Assembly (NCBI GenBank): GCA_001414345.1
Contig: LLCB01000047.1
Span: 124,001 to 188,000, forward strand
DNA length: 64,000 nucleotides
Direction of reading: 5' to 3'
Source of the DNA: Hymenoscyphus infarciens
Taxonomy: Eukaryota; Ascomycota; Leotiomycetes; Helotiales; Helotiaceae
Both the position numbers and the translations under genes were made by a program. Positions within the stretch are counted from its first letter, which is position 1. Each line of letters begins with the position of its first letter. Under the pieces are notes generated by a model, which ran no database searches, was not told the origin of the DNA, and was given only the letters and a program-made list of their open reading frames with translations. Shown one piece after another: positions 34,674 to 45,752 of this stretch.

Positions 34674-35469
34674 TTACCCTCTATCACTCGGCCTCAAAGT
34701 ATCTCTAGTAAATAACGCGAATCCGACTAAAGCACCGCAAAGAATTGAGATGATAATATATCCTAAACAAGCGTTAACGAGGAACGAAGATGAAGAGGGT
34801 AGAGGCGAAGAAAGGGACGACAAACCATTACTACTCATATACAAAAGCATAACACAATAACTCACCGCGAACTGGGAAACATGTAAAACACTCCTTGTCA
34901 ACTGTTCTACCACTACCACCAGTTTCCTCTCTTTTCGTAACTCTCCTATTTCCTCCTCGTTTTTGTCAAGGAGTTTCTCTTCCATGTCCGTTGGTATTGA
35001 ATATTCCTCATCCTGTGGGATGTTGCTCCGGGATAGGAGATAGCGATCGTACTTTCTTTGGAGTCGACGCAGGAATTCGAGGGAGAGGACGAGGAGGAAG
35101 GCCACGAGACAGGCGAGGAAGAATGTAAATGAGGATTTGATTTTTAGGAACGAGGTTAGGAAACAGGCGTCTATTGTGTTCCAGTTCAGGAGCATCTATG
35201 GGGAATGTTAGGGTTTTTTTTCTTGGAGGGGATGGGGGGTGGAGTGCTTGATGAAGAACATGTGAACTGTTGGTGTTTGAGGCACACTTTCGAGTGCTGG
35301 AGGATATGATAAGCGTTGCGGAAGAGCTTACCGAGACTTTACAGTCGTTGCTTCCTCCCATCGACATTGACATCGCCATTGTTGTTGCTGTTGAGGTTGC
35401 TTTCGTCGTAGCTGTTACCATGTTCATCGCGGTCGAAGTCGCCATGTCCATACCCATATCCATATCCAT
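34674..35469 (-). CDS. Ctr-family copper transporter
   Basis: Three exons, 35332-35469, 34826-35195 and 34674-34762, give 198 aa. The N-terminus is a Met-rich extracellular copper-binding segment starting MDMDMGMDM, with further MAMSMSM clusters. It is followed by NDCKVS, then TM1 about residues 61-80 (conserved NWNTIDACFLTS before it), a long cytoplasmic loop with LEFLRRLQRKYDRY, TM2 with the M-x3-M motif in CVMLLYM, and TM3 with G-x3-G (GALVG). These are the signatures of high-affinity Cu(I) permeases that work as trimers in the plasma or vacuolar membrane. The 63-bp second intron (34763-34825) is in frame and lies between TM2 and TM3. A donor-like GGGTAAGC at the stop leaves open a further 3' exon. 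It is divergent from the copper-fist gene, which suggests shared regulation. Confidence 0.92.
34763..34825 (-). other. 63-bp in-frame intron of the Ctr gene
   Basis: Donor GTTTGT, acceptor TTTAG, GTTAACG branch-like word. No in-frame stop; retention would insert 21 Ser/Leu-rich residues exactly between TM2 and TM3. Confidence 0.7.
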
Positions 35470-35777
35470 TTTCCGATTCGAGGATCTGATATTCCAAAGG
35501 CGGGGTTTGGAGTTCAACAAAAGACGAACCTCGGACGAAGAATACCTCTACCTACTCAATTTCAATCATGATATATACATTCCAGCGGAGCAGACCATTC
35601 CGCCAAGACACGTCTGACGGGTTGGGAATAGGGCTCAAACCAGCGCAAACATGTGCGGAAACCTCGCACAGGAAATTAGGTTGGCTGGTTCTTTGATGCA
35701 ATCGGTCAGTATACCTTGTTGTCTATTTCTTTTATTGATCCGCCCTGGGGCGATGCTAGAGGAATGATGTTGCGAAC

Positions 35778-35784
35778 TTGCTCA
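35778..35784 (+). promoter_or_regulatory. candidate copper-response element TTGCTCA
   Basis: TTGCTCA, 309 bp upstream of the Ctr start. It differs from a Mac1-type TTTGCTCA at the first base only (C instead of T). Short motif, so chance occurrence is possible. Confidence 0.25.
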
Positions 35785-36589
35785 AATTGGGGGTGTGAGG
35801 GTGTGTGTACCCCGTAAGGGGATATGAGGAGTTTGAGCTAAGGTTATGTAAATGTAAACTAGATCAAAGAATTCTAGGAGATACAAATGTAGGACACCTG
35901 TACCTGGATTCTCCAATATTGATGGTGCTGAAATCTGACTTGGACTTTCCGTCCTTCAAGCGAGTATCGTCGACAGCACCTTGTTTACAAACCCTTTGCT
36001 TAACCTCCACTGGAAACTAACTCAAATGTGGGGGTTCTCATTTCAGCCCAATCATTCAGATCGTATCCACACCATCTCCAAGCACACATGCACAAAAGCA
36101 ACATCCCTCCATCGACTTCCACCCCCTCTCGGAACGCTTGCCGAACGAACATTACTTGGTTCCAATAACTCAACTGTATTCCTCCACAAAAGCACGAATG
36201 CATCTCCCCGACGAGGCTCACCGGGAAGGACTGCCCCATAGAAAAGACGGCGTTGTTACGAACAGGGGGGAGGAAATTCGGAAAAACTTGCGCAAACCTG
36301 CGCAAAATAGTACAAACGAACGCTTTTGAAGGCTTCGGACTTCTGATCAGTTATTTCTGTTGCATTGAGAAGGTTGGATCCACTGGAGGGCTTTGAATAA
36401 TGCCATCTGTGCATGTTCAGTAATGATTATTGGTTTAGAAGATGGGTACCTAGGATTTGGTTTGCCCCACGTTGAGGCCATTTGTGGCGTTGACAACCTT
36501 GGGGGATACAAAAGTGGTGGCTTTGGGGTGTGCTTATATCTGTTGGTGCTCACGATCTGGGGTTTTGTCCTTCTTTTTGGCTTTTTGAA

Positions 36590-36596
36590 TTGCTCA
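36590..36596 (+). promoter_or_regulatory. candidate copper-response element TTGCTCA
   Basis: Second TTGCTCA in the divergent promoter, about 106 bp before the copper-fist start codon; a TGCTCA core also occurs near 36547. Possible autoregulatory site. Confidence 0.25.
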
Positions 36597-36701
36597 TTCG
36601 ACATAGACTTGGGGAAGTTTGATATTCAAACTTCGAATGCAAACAAAATTATTTCCACAAATCCTTGACTTTCTACTCACATCTGCTGGAACTCACTCAG
36701 G

Positions 36702-37605
36702 ATGCCACTCGTTAACGGGTACAAATACTCATGGTATACCACTCTCGTATTCCTTTCGTAGCGGCCAAGGCTACTATTGACTACTTTCAACATAACATCC
36801 TAACTCGCGTCTAGTCAACCATGCATAAGAGGTCACAGAGCAACATCTTGCAATCACACAGACCGCGTCTTAATCGAAGTACGAAAACCCGGTCGACCAC
36901 TTGAAAGTTGTGGGCACAGACTTGATACTTGTTCATGTGGGAGACTTCAAGACATATTCTCAATTGGTGGAGGTTAGCCACTCAAACACTTCAAACACCC
37001 CTCTTTCCCTCGCTCACACGTCCCTAGCACCTCCAACACAAGCATTTCCCCAAAATCAAGACCCCAAAGCCGCCCCTCGCTCACAAATTGCTTCTCCAAT
37101 ACTCCATCCCAGATCCAAATCCACGTCCAGCTCTACCTCCAAAATCAGCAAGCGAACCGCCAAGAAAAAAGCCTTCCCCTCTCCAACAGCAGAAAGCATC
37201 TCAAGCAAATCTCCAACCCCAACAACCTCACCCCCGCCCCAAAATTCATCTTCCTTCTCGCCTATCAACCTCCCTCAACCTCAATCACACATCCCTCAAA
37301 CGCAGATATGGGCATCCACGCCTCTACATCCCGGCTCGGGACAACTTGCTTCGAGTCCTTTTACACCATACCAACCGAGTCGAAGATCCCTTCCTTCCCA
37401 CAATCCTAATAACTTTAGCAACCCTCACAATGCGAATGGAGCGTATTCGGTTGCTCCGAATAGCGGGCAGAGTGTGGTTGAGGATTTGAGGATGGTTTCA
37501 AGCTCACAGGGTCAACAAGGTCAACAAGGTCAGGTCTACTCCAGGTCGCAGTTTATGGGTGGTGGTGGTGGTGGTGGGAATAGTTTCTCGGAGTCGCCAA
37601 GGTGA
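36702..37605 (+). CDS. copper-fist transcription factor
   Basis: Three exons are inferred: 36702-36733, 36815-36972 and 37028-37605, giving 255 aa. The spliced N-terminus reads MPLVNGYKYSCQPCIRGHR, then ATSCNH, with zinc ligands C11, C14, C23 and H25 at exactly the Ace1/Mac1 positions. The minor-groove motif RKPGRP (34-39) follows, and then C43, C50 and C52 (SCGH, TCSCG). This is the complete copper-fist DNA-binding domain, hidden from single-frame reading by an intron after codon 10 and another after residue 63. The rest is Ser/Pro/Gln-rich and probably disordered, with a basic SKRTAKKKAF patch and a Gly run near the end. No C-terminal Cys-x-Cys copper-sensing cluster is seen. The stop overlaps a strong donor (AAGGTGAGA), so a further exon is possible. 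Adjacent to a Ctr importer, so a role in copper homeostasis is inferred. Confidence 0.88.
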
Positions 37606-38272
37606 GAGAAGTTTCTTTCGGAGTAACTTGTCTTTTCCGGGCGTTGTAAGAGAGAGGGAGCGTTTGAGAAGCGAATTTTGGGTTAAAGACTTAGGTGATT
37701 GTGGACGTATCCAAGGGATATTGGTGCTATTTTGGTGATGATTTCGATCAGTCCTTGCCAACAAAGCTCCTGGTTCCGGTCTGGGGTTAGGGAATATCCC
37801 CCCCCTCCCCAAAAAAAGGATGATATAGGCCATCACCAAGCCCTGGCAATCGCTTCTCGAGCACAAGACAATGTCACTCAGCATCCTGCCTACATCCTGT
37901 GAAGGAAATAATATAGGATTCCCAACCTAAGACTCTTATTATCTTACTTCTTACTTTAAGCGTACGAAACGGTGAAACATAGTTAGTTGAAAGTCTCATT
38001 CAAGTCCCGAGAAGCAGTCAGAGAATAAAAATAAAAAAATCCTCGACTCTTCTAAAAATCCTCGGTTAGTTGTTCTCGACTTACTCAAAGAAAGGTGTTC
38101 ACAGAATAATAGCTCACTCCTTTAAAAAAAAAATAGTAGTCAAGTGACAGGCCGTAAAGGAAAACAGCAGATATAGAATCATTATAAAGCCTGAACGATA
38201 ACACACCCAACTCCCACACCACCAAACACATACATCTCCAATACATCTCCATTACATCTCCACATTCCAAAA
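37606..38272. other. intergenic, no supported gene
   Basis: May hold an undetected 3' exon of the copper-fist gene. A C-run (37798-37804) and A-runs are the only notable features. Confidence 0.35.
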
Positions 38273-38650
38273 TCAACACACCCCCATAACCATCCCATCC
38301 AACCTCACAACGCCATTCACACAAACAGCCTTCCTCCACCCGCACACCTTTCCCTTCCCCGGATTCCTTCTTCCGCGCCCAGTACAACCATTCTCAGACT
38401 GAATATTCCCCCTCTTCCCACTTCCGTTTGTACTCTTCAACTTGCTCACGTCCCAGTTCTCCATCCACACCTTCCACTTCAACTCCATGGCCCTGTGATC
38501 TTTCCTCTCAAAACATAAAGCGCAGAGTGTGGGATCAGGATGTTGTTCTTGAGTAGGAGCATCGAAGATTGGGAGATGGCAAATTTGACATTCTTTGATT
38601 TTGGAAATTGCGGAAGCCTTGACAGTGGCACTGGTGGCTGACGAAGTCAT
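38273..38650 (-). CDS. small hypothetical protein with CxxC pairs
   Basis: Uninterrupted 125-codon frame. Two CxxC pairs (CQIC at 21-24 and CALC at 43-46), separated by 18 residues, could bind zinc, followed by a Trp-containing helix (LKWKVWMENWDVSKL). The C-terminal third is basic and less convincing and might be intron or 3' UTR read through. I do not recognise the family. The frame opposite lacks a comparable pattern. Moderate to low confidence that it is a gene. Confidence 0.42.
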   Translation of the reverse strand: MTSSATSATVKASAISKIKECQICHLPIFDAPTQEQHPDPTLCALCFERKDHRAMELKWKVWMENWDVSKLKSTNGSGKRGNIQSENGCTGRGRRNPGKGKVCGWRKAVCVNGVVRLDGMVMGVC

Positions 38651-39313
38651 TTCGTTGGGCTTTTGGTGGCTTGTATTTGTACACGTATTGTTTTCTGGGG
38701 ACCCCAGAACGTTTCTTGAGTGCGAAATTTAAGACTTTTGGTAAGTTTCAACTGTTATTTGAAGCAGGATGGTGCAAGGGAGAGTATCGATTCTTGGTAG
38801 TTCAGAGATAGATGTAGTGTTACAAGGCCAGAGAACGCTGGGAGAGCGAATTATGTATTTTTTTATATGAGCCGTGACCAAGAGGGTGGCTGGGCCATTT
38901 TGTGAATGTTCCAGAGCTTAAGAAAGACTCAAATACTATGTGATTCAAAAAGGGGGCTGTGAAGGAGGGAAATGGTGATGTAGTCACTACATACATAAAG
39001 TGAAGGGGAGGTGCTAAATCAATCAACCAGGGGTGAGCAGTGATACGACAAGGTGCTGGCGGCAATTGAGCATTGCAAGACTCAAAATTCAAAATACTGT
39101 TTTGAACATTATATCCTTACTTATCTAGAACATAGGTTATTGAACCCAAAAGAGAACTGGTATCTCGTGTATCGTGTATCATGGTTCAGCAATTCCTGTG
39201 TTGACTCATTCCCCTTTTTCGTTATTCTAACATTCCCACAACCCAAAATCCTTGCAAAAGAATCGTAATATAACTAGGCAAAGTAAAGTCGTTGTGATAA
39301 GAACCCCGAGAGC

Positions 39314-40137
39314 TCAACGATAATACTCATCATCACTATAGCTCGATCTCCTCCCGCCACGTCGACTACGGCTCGGGCTCCGACTAACACTCCGATCCCT
39401 GCGGCTTCCCCTACCTTCTCTCCCACCACCGTCAAACTTTTTCTCCCATTTATCTTCCTTGACCTTCGTATCCTTTTTCGAATCTTCCCATTTATCAACC
39501 ACAACATTAGCTGCCAATCCACCTACTGCGGCGCCCAATAAAGTCAAAAGATCATTCGTTTTCTTGTCGCCTTTCCTATCCTGACCCGTCGCCTCTTGTG
39601 CCTTATGAGCCGCCCAACCGCCCACAAGAGCGCCCACGGCACCGCCCGTCAAGCCGGCTGTGCTCGACGAGAAAACATCCAATTCGTCTTTGATACCATA
39701 ACGAGAAGCCTTATCCTTTGCCTTTTGTTTCACGCCGCCATAGCTCGAGTCTGCGTGTTTGGTTGCGAGAGCCATCTCATTACCCCGCGATGAAGGGCCA
39801 TGATAAGATGAGCTTCTCCTCCGGACTGAAGCCCTCGGTCGTCGCGGAGGACGATCGGAATCGTATTCTTCGTCTGAGAAGGAATCTCGCCTTCGTCTAC
39901 CATGTTCCACGAAGCCAGGTCTGCGGTCGTCGAATGGAGGATATTCTTGGAATTGAGGGACAGATCCTGCGGCGGCTGCTGGTTGGGGATCGTATGGTGG
40001 TGTATATTCAGGTCTCTGACGAGGTGGTGCTTGACTGTAGACTGGCTGGGTATGAGTTTCGGAATAGCTATAGTTTGGACTATAATTGGGTGCTCTCCCA
40101 TTGCCATAATCGGGATAAGGGTCGTTGATGTTTCGCG

Positions 40138-40168
<31 letters not shown>

Positions 40169-40399
40169 TTCATCGTCTCGCATGCTGATCCTCGGATCCT
40201 GCCCGGTTTCTCTGAATCGGGAATCCGACTCCCGATAATCGAGATGGGCATCTGGGGATGGCTCGCGCATCTTGTGATTCTTCTTATCTTTTCGAGGAGT
40301 ATATGTGTGTCTGTGTAGATATTTCTCGGGAAGCTTGTCAAAGTGTTTGTCAACGACCTTGTCCACCCCTTCCATTCCTAGCTCGATGAAATCCTCCAT
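39314..40399 (-). CDS. glycine-zipper domain protein, low-complexity, 361 aa
   Basis: A single uninterrupted exon. The first 45 residues (MEDFIELGMEGVDKVVDKHF...) are a conserved-looking amphipathic start. The middle is Arg/Ser/Pro/Tyr-rich and includes an Ala run encoded by a CAG/CTG microsatellite. About residues 250-306 form a double glycine zipper, LTGGAVGALVGGWAAHKAQE and LLGAAVGGLAANVV, with Gly every fourth residue, suggesting tight helix packing or weak membrane association. The C-terminus is an RS-like segment (SRRDRSVSRSPSRSRRG). Such fungal proteins are annotated only as hypothetical or DUF3824-like; function unknown. No signal peptide. Confidence 0.78.
40138..40170. repeat. CAG trinucleotide repeat coding for poly-Ala
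   Basis: About ten CAG units on the plus strand, read as GCT (Ala) codons on the minus strand within the glycine-zipper gene. Likely length-polymorphic. Confidence 0.85.
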
Positions 40400-41343
40400 G
40401 ATTCACGTACTAGTTAGTACCTTGTTCCAGGAAGGCGGCAGTGACGTACAGGTAACCCTGGAAAGGTTCGTGACCATTACTAAGCACTGGTTACTAAGCA
40501 CTGGTCTTTGAAGGTGACGGTGGGTCGTCTCTTGATTTTTCGGGAAGAAAGGTTGACATGAAGGTTTGGATGCTTGAATTGGTCCAGACTCCAGATGTAG
40601 ATTCAGGGAAATTGAAGCTGCTCTTCTTCTTGTACAAAACCATTCGAGGCTGCTATCGAGCTCCGTAGAGTGCTTGGCCTCGTCATTGCGTCGCAGGCAA
40701 CTTTCGGCTGACGGACGTATTTTGAAAGCAGAGGAGAGGGTTCACGTGCAGGGAAAGAGGCTACCGTATCCCCCAAGGGATCCTAAGTGAGCTTTGGATC
40801 GACTTTTCAAAATGCATTTTCAGGCTTCGGAACACATGCTCTAGAAATGCTGTAGAGATGTCCTTCTACTTCAAAGGTTCTTTTAGATATCATCTTTTGA
40901 ACGTTCGTTTCCGTCCCCGCCAAAATGGGTCGCACTGCAAGCAATGCTTCCTCATTAGGGTAAGCGTCTATAGGGCTGAATCCTTTGAAAACGTGTCGCG
41001 ATGTTCTACTCAGTGCCCACAAAAGTAACTAGGCGGGCCTCATTCATGGACTAAGAATGGAATACTAAATGGGTTTCGAGACATCTCCATCGCGAGGACT
41101 CCAGTTCCACCTCTTTGGCCTCACGGAAAACGAAACCCGCTCACGAGGCTGATTCAAACTTACCAACACACGAGAGAAAACCCAGTTCATCGGCAAAATC
41201 CCCATCCGGAGAAAGAAAAACCTCTCGGCGGAGCCAAAGGAAGCAACAGCAGTTATGGCAGAAGTCACTCAATTAACCCCGTAGCCCCAAAGCGAAACCT
41301 CTAGACTTTGGCCGTCGAATAATCACAGCGTAAGAGCTCACCA
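40400..41343. other. intergenic, no supported gene
   Basis: Upstream region of the glycine-zipper gene followed by unassigned DNA. A 13-bp direct repeat ACTAAGCACTGGT occurs twice at about 40478-40505. Confidence 0.4.
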
Positions 41344-42480
41344 CCTCCTCCAGCATACGAGGGAAACGCGTTTGTGATCCGTGATCAGGCAGAGCGAATT
41401 ATTGAGTTCTTACGAACCTTTTCGAGTGTTGGGACAGCCATCGCGCAAATTGAGCCAGTTCGTGTTGGAATCCCTTGGGCTGGAGTATGCGCTGTTCTTA
41501 ATGTGAGTACAAAAGTTTCATTAATATACTTTATAATTTCTAACCTAAAAATTTAAGCTTTACATGAGTGATTCTACACAACTTAAGACCTCGGACGATA
41601 TCGAAGAATATATCCGAGGAGAGTTGAAGACTTGAAGCGGACGAACCCAAAGGTTATGAATGAAGAATTCGTAAATCGCATGATCAAATTTCTGATGGAA
41701 CGTGCTTAAGGCATGTGAATACACTTCAATCCACCCCTCGTTTCACGCGAACGGCCCATAAGATATCGACGAGATTTCGAAGCTCGGCTACTAGGTAAAA
41801 CTCGAGGCAGGATCTGGCAAAGAAGTCCTTACCTCGCTTCGAGAGACATATGATGATATTTATAATCGGAATATCCAGGATGGCGGAAACAGTAAAAGAG
41901 TTATTGAAAAATTCTTGTAATGGGTTTTGTGCTCGGTCCGGCCTTTGGAAACTTGGGAGCCTTGCGGCAGCTGTATCAGCCACTGCTGAGACTGTTGAGG
42001 ACACTAACTCAACTGCTCCCAAAATCGCTTTGTGTGGCAACTTTTTCATCGTTGAGCCTGGGTCATAATTGATTCAGCTTGCGCACTTATCTCTGGGAGA
42101 ATATGTAGAAGTCAAAAGTGTTGATAGACGTCTGATTTACTCGCCGGCCGAAGCACACGTAAAAGCCGCAATGACTTGTTTCATTTATTGGGAGAATTCT
42201 CACGAAAAAGCTCTTTGTGAGGACGATAGTGTCCTTGAGTTTTCAGATAATCCCGTTCCTTCGAGCGGCGACGACGGATCTGTTCGCGTAGCTTCAGAAG
42301 GAGGTGCGGGCTTTGACGATGATCTTGAATTTGTAGCACTTGTAGCAGCCGGTGTAAATTTTGATGATTATCATGAGATTGTCATGGCCCGCAAGATCGC
42401 GTCAGAAATTAAAAAGAAAGAGGAAAGTGATTCTGAAGAAATTATTATCTCCACGCCTCCAGAAATGGAAACACCTTAGA
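41344..42480 (+). pseudogene. NACHT-type (STAND/NLR) gene remnant, internally deleted
   Basis: Four ordered fragments resemble one fungal NACHT protein. First, 41344-41502 reads AYEGNAFVIRDQAERIIEFL and PVRVGIPWAGVC, typical of the NWD NACHT-NTPase N-terminal domain. An intron (41503-41557) follows. Second, 41558-41706 reads LKTSDDIEEYIRGELK and, after a frame change near 41631, NEEFVNRMIKFLMERA, which belongs near the end of a NACHT module. Third, about 41803-42000 reads LTSLRETYDDIYNRN and KFL-stop-WVLCSVRPL. Fourth, 42069-42479 reads IQLAHLSLGEYVEV, the region before ankyrin or WD repeats. The P-loop and the NACHT core are missing. Stops at 41633, 41707 and 41918 and a frameshift show that it is dead. 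Such proteins act in fungal self/non-self recognition. Confidence 0.7.
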
Positions 42481-43980
42481 AAAGACAAAATATGATGTCT
42501 CCAACGCTGAGATTCGATTCGACTACGAAATAGACGGGGGAAGAGGACTGTTTTCTGACGACGCCTCAAGTAGCAAACCTTGAAGTCCGTTCAAACTTTT
42601 CAAGAGTTCTACCTCCTTGTATTGGGCCACTCACTACCAAGCCAATAGGGGAGTTGGAAACTTCGATTCTCTACCTCTTAAAGAATGCTTGTTAGCCCTC
42701 CTTGATGGAAAGGGGGAGAATCCGACTTTTAGGGAAAGAAGTGCCGCTTCACGCACATGAAAATAGAGCAGTCTATTCCTGAGTTTAAAGGCAGCATTAG
42801 ACCCCGGTGTGTTAAGGCTAAGGCTACTGCTGGTGTTAAACCTTGAAAAACGGGAATCGGAAGAACCCAGTATTTGACCCAAAACCAGTCTACCAGCAAT
42901 GGAAGGATACAATTAGTTACACAAAAGACGACAGAAATCCCGTGATGCCAAGTGTGGCATTGATTGGATGTGTTTATAGGTTTGCAGAAGTATTCGAAAA
43001 CTTCTGCAGAGATATGACCCGGAAAATGACCCTACGAATAAGACCTGGTGCCCACTGCCCACTTAAGGTCCTCAAATTGGGGGAGATAGTATGTGAATCA
43101 ACAACAATACGATACGATACACACCAAGAGCCGCGCGAGACTGTTAGTGTTCCTGGGTAATTTCATGTGCTGCTTAACTCTGAAAAATGAAGAAAGGAAA
43201 TCCAAAACACGTAAGAAGGCGCCTTCGTTTAAGCGACATCTTTTCAAACTTGCTCTCAAACACAAATGCAAGCATCCTCCTCATAGCTCGCCAATCTTCG
43301 GTTGCCCCACCACCTTGACATTGTCATGCTTCCATCTTGCAAGTGAATATCTTGAACCAAATAAGGGTCTATACACCTTTACTCACTTATTTTATGCTAG
43401 GCCTCCGTGACTAAAAGACTAGTATGGACTAGCGTTCCCTATTTACTTTTCAAACTCGGTAGAACCTACTTAATATAACTACCAAAGCTGTATTACGATC
43501 AAGATGCATTTCCATCCCGGTCAAAGAGAAGGGGTTGAGTCAACGTCGCTCATATGAGATATCCCGCTCTCGGTACTTTATTGGGAATCGGAGCTCGCCC
43601 AACATTATAAAACCAAGAACAGGGAGCTCGCCCAACATTACCAGATCAAGGTAAGGAAGACCAAGGAAAGAAGGACCAAGAACAGGAGGACCAAGAACAG
43701 GAGGACCAAGAACAGGAGGACCAAGAACAGGAGCCGGCCTCGGCAATTCTTCCATTAAATCTCTTTTCCACGCTATCATGGCGCGACACAAAGTCTTCCT
43801 TGATATTTATATCCCGATAAATTCTTTTGTTTCGACAGTAAGAGTAAGATTAAATTACAAAAATTCAGATTGTGTGAATAAGACACGAGAGCAAAAGAGA
43901 GACGAATACAAAATCTAGAAAAGATTCACTAGAAGATGGAACATGGAAAGAAAACTTTGATGTAGGCGTTTGGTAGTAGA
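42481..43980. other. intergenic with minisatellite, no supported gene
   Basis: May include further decayed 3' parts of the NACHT-type gene (an open frame at 42843-43160 has no motif I recognise). A 15-bp tandem array lies at 43673-43732. Confidence 0.4.
43673..43732. repeat. 15-bp minisatellite, four exact copies
   Basis: The unit GGACCAAGAACAGGA occurs four times without change. On the minus strand it would encode a PVLGP repeat in an 83-codon frame (43540-43791), but there is no other support for a gene. Confidence 0.9.
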
Positions 43981-44039
43981 AGGTGGAAGGGTTTGCGTTG
44001 TAAGCTTGTGGAGGTTAGATAGGCTGTCTCCTAACAGGA

Positions 44040-45480
44040 ATCTGGACATCTCCCAGCTATTAAGATCTCGCGCTGCCTTTGCTTAGGCTAGCTTAGGCCC
44101 GGCTTAGCTTCGGCTTATGTCTGCTTAGGTCTACTTACCTATCTTACTAGACATTGTCAACTTGTAGTAAAGAGCTCGAAAAGGCCTCCTTTCTTAGCTA
44201 GAGATCTTAAATCTATTCCTACTATACTTTTATAATCTATACTAGCTAGAACTTATTCTTAGACAATTATCTCTATCTACTCGTCTATATATATATAAAA
44301 ATATATAAATAACTATCTCTCTCTTATCTTTATAGCTTTTCTCTTCTATATTCTCTTCTATCTTCTAATATATCTTCTATTCTCTCTTTGATTTTCTTAC
44401 TCTTTTCTTACTCTCTTCTTATCTCTCTCTCTAATCCCTTGTTTTTCTTAAGTAAGACTCTCTTTTCTCGTTTCTACTCTTAATATCTATATCAACGCTT
44501 ATATACTATAAATACTAAGTAAGTAAAAGAATATTAAAGAAAACTAAAACTAGATAAGTAGATAGAGATAATACTAAGAGAGAAGCTCTTTAAGAATAGG
44601 TCTAGGATTAATAGTAATTTTATTTATTAAAAGATTAATAAAAAAAACTAGTTAATAGAATCTTATTTATATAGTAATTAAAATAAGTTTAGAAAGGGAT
44701 TTTACTAAAGAAATATAAGATATTTTTTAGAAAAAGTAAGTCTAAAGTAGTTTATTCTAAAGCTTAAATAGAATACTAATAGCTTCTTTTACTATTAAAT
44801 TATATAAGATCTATATATCTTTTTAATCTCTTTCTTATAATTTAGATCCTTAATATAATATATAATAATATAAAGAGATATATAGTAATAGCTATAGTAA
44901 ATTACGCTAATATATAAAGATATAATAGTAGAAGAGTTTAAAGTCTTCTTTATAATTCTAATATACTTTAGTATATATTATATACTAGAAGAGATTAAGC
45001 TTTAGAAAAAAGAGAGTAGGAATTACTATTTACTACTTTAATTTATATAAAAGTACTAGTATAAAAAGAGTAAGTCTTATTTTTTTATATTATATTTCTC
45101 TATTAATACTATTATAAGTAAAAACTAGTATATAAAGCTATTACTACTTTCTAAGTACTTATAATTAATTTATAAGAGATCTATCTACTTATTATAAAAC
45201 GTCTCTATTAATAAGATACTTATAGAGTTTAAAAGTTACTATATATATATATTAAAGTCTATATATAAACTAATTCTAGAAGAGTATAAAAATTAGAGCT
45301 TTTACTTTATAGAATAAATCTACAACTTCTTCTTTTATTCTTAGCTAGAATATAGAGAAAGTACTATAAGATAAGAATATTAAGACTAGTATAGGTCTAA
45401 CTCTTATAGAATAATAGGTATTTTTACTACTAAATAGTAACTAAAAACTTCCTTATAAATATATAACTAGGGTTCTGATT
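44040..45480. other. second AT-rich, RIP-like island
   Basis: A sharp shift to TA-rich sequence, similar in texture to the 10-21 kb island, with abrupt borders. At its left edge (44080-44140) lie degenerate 10-11 bp GCTTAGGCTA-like repeats that grade from GC-normal to AT-rich. I found no LTRs, inverted ends or readable transposon motifs, so the element type is unknown. Confidence 0.6.
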
Positions 45481-45752
45481 AGAACATCTTCCGAGTAGTA
45501 CGGAACCCCTCTGACAGGCCGGGCACTTTGCTTTTGTAGAGGAAGCAGGATGTTGGAGAGTATGTTAGACTAGGGTCCTATTTGTACGGCGAAGAAACAG
45601 AACGGAACCCGACCAGCCTAAGACTGGGTATAGCCCGACACGAACCGGGCCGTGGATGCAGGTCCGTACATGCGCGTTCCGAGCCGTTCATAACCCGCCC
45701 GTTTCGAGGTCATTCCAGATATCACTCACAAACTACGTTTTCATCAAAGGCA

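Larger units (their letters stand above)
35470..36701. promoter_or_regulatory. 1.2-kb divergent intergenic region of the copper pair
   Basis: Separates the Ctr gene start (35469, minus) from the copper-fist gene start (36702, plus). No gene is supported inside; frames such as 36393-36668 lack motifs. Two TTGCTCA words fit the core of copper-response elements bound by Mac1/Cuf1-type factors (TTTGCTCA as I recall it). Confidence 0.45.

Noticed and set aside
42843..43160. 105-codon frame after the NACHT-type remnant
   Set aside because: No ankyrin or WD motif could be read, so it was not added to the pseudogene.
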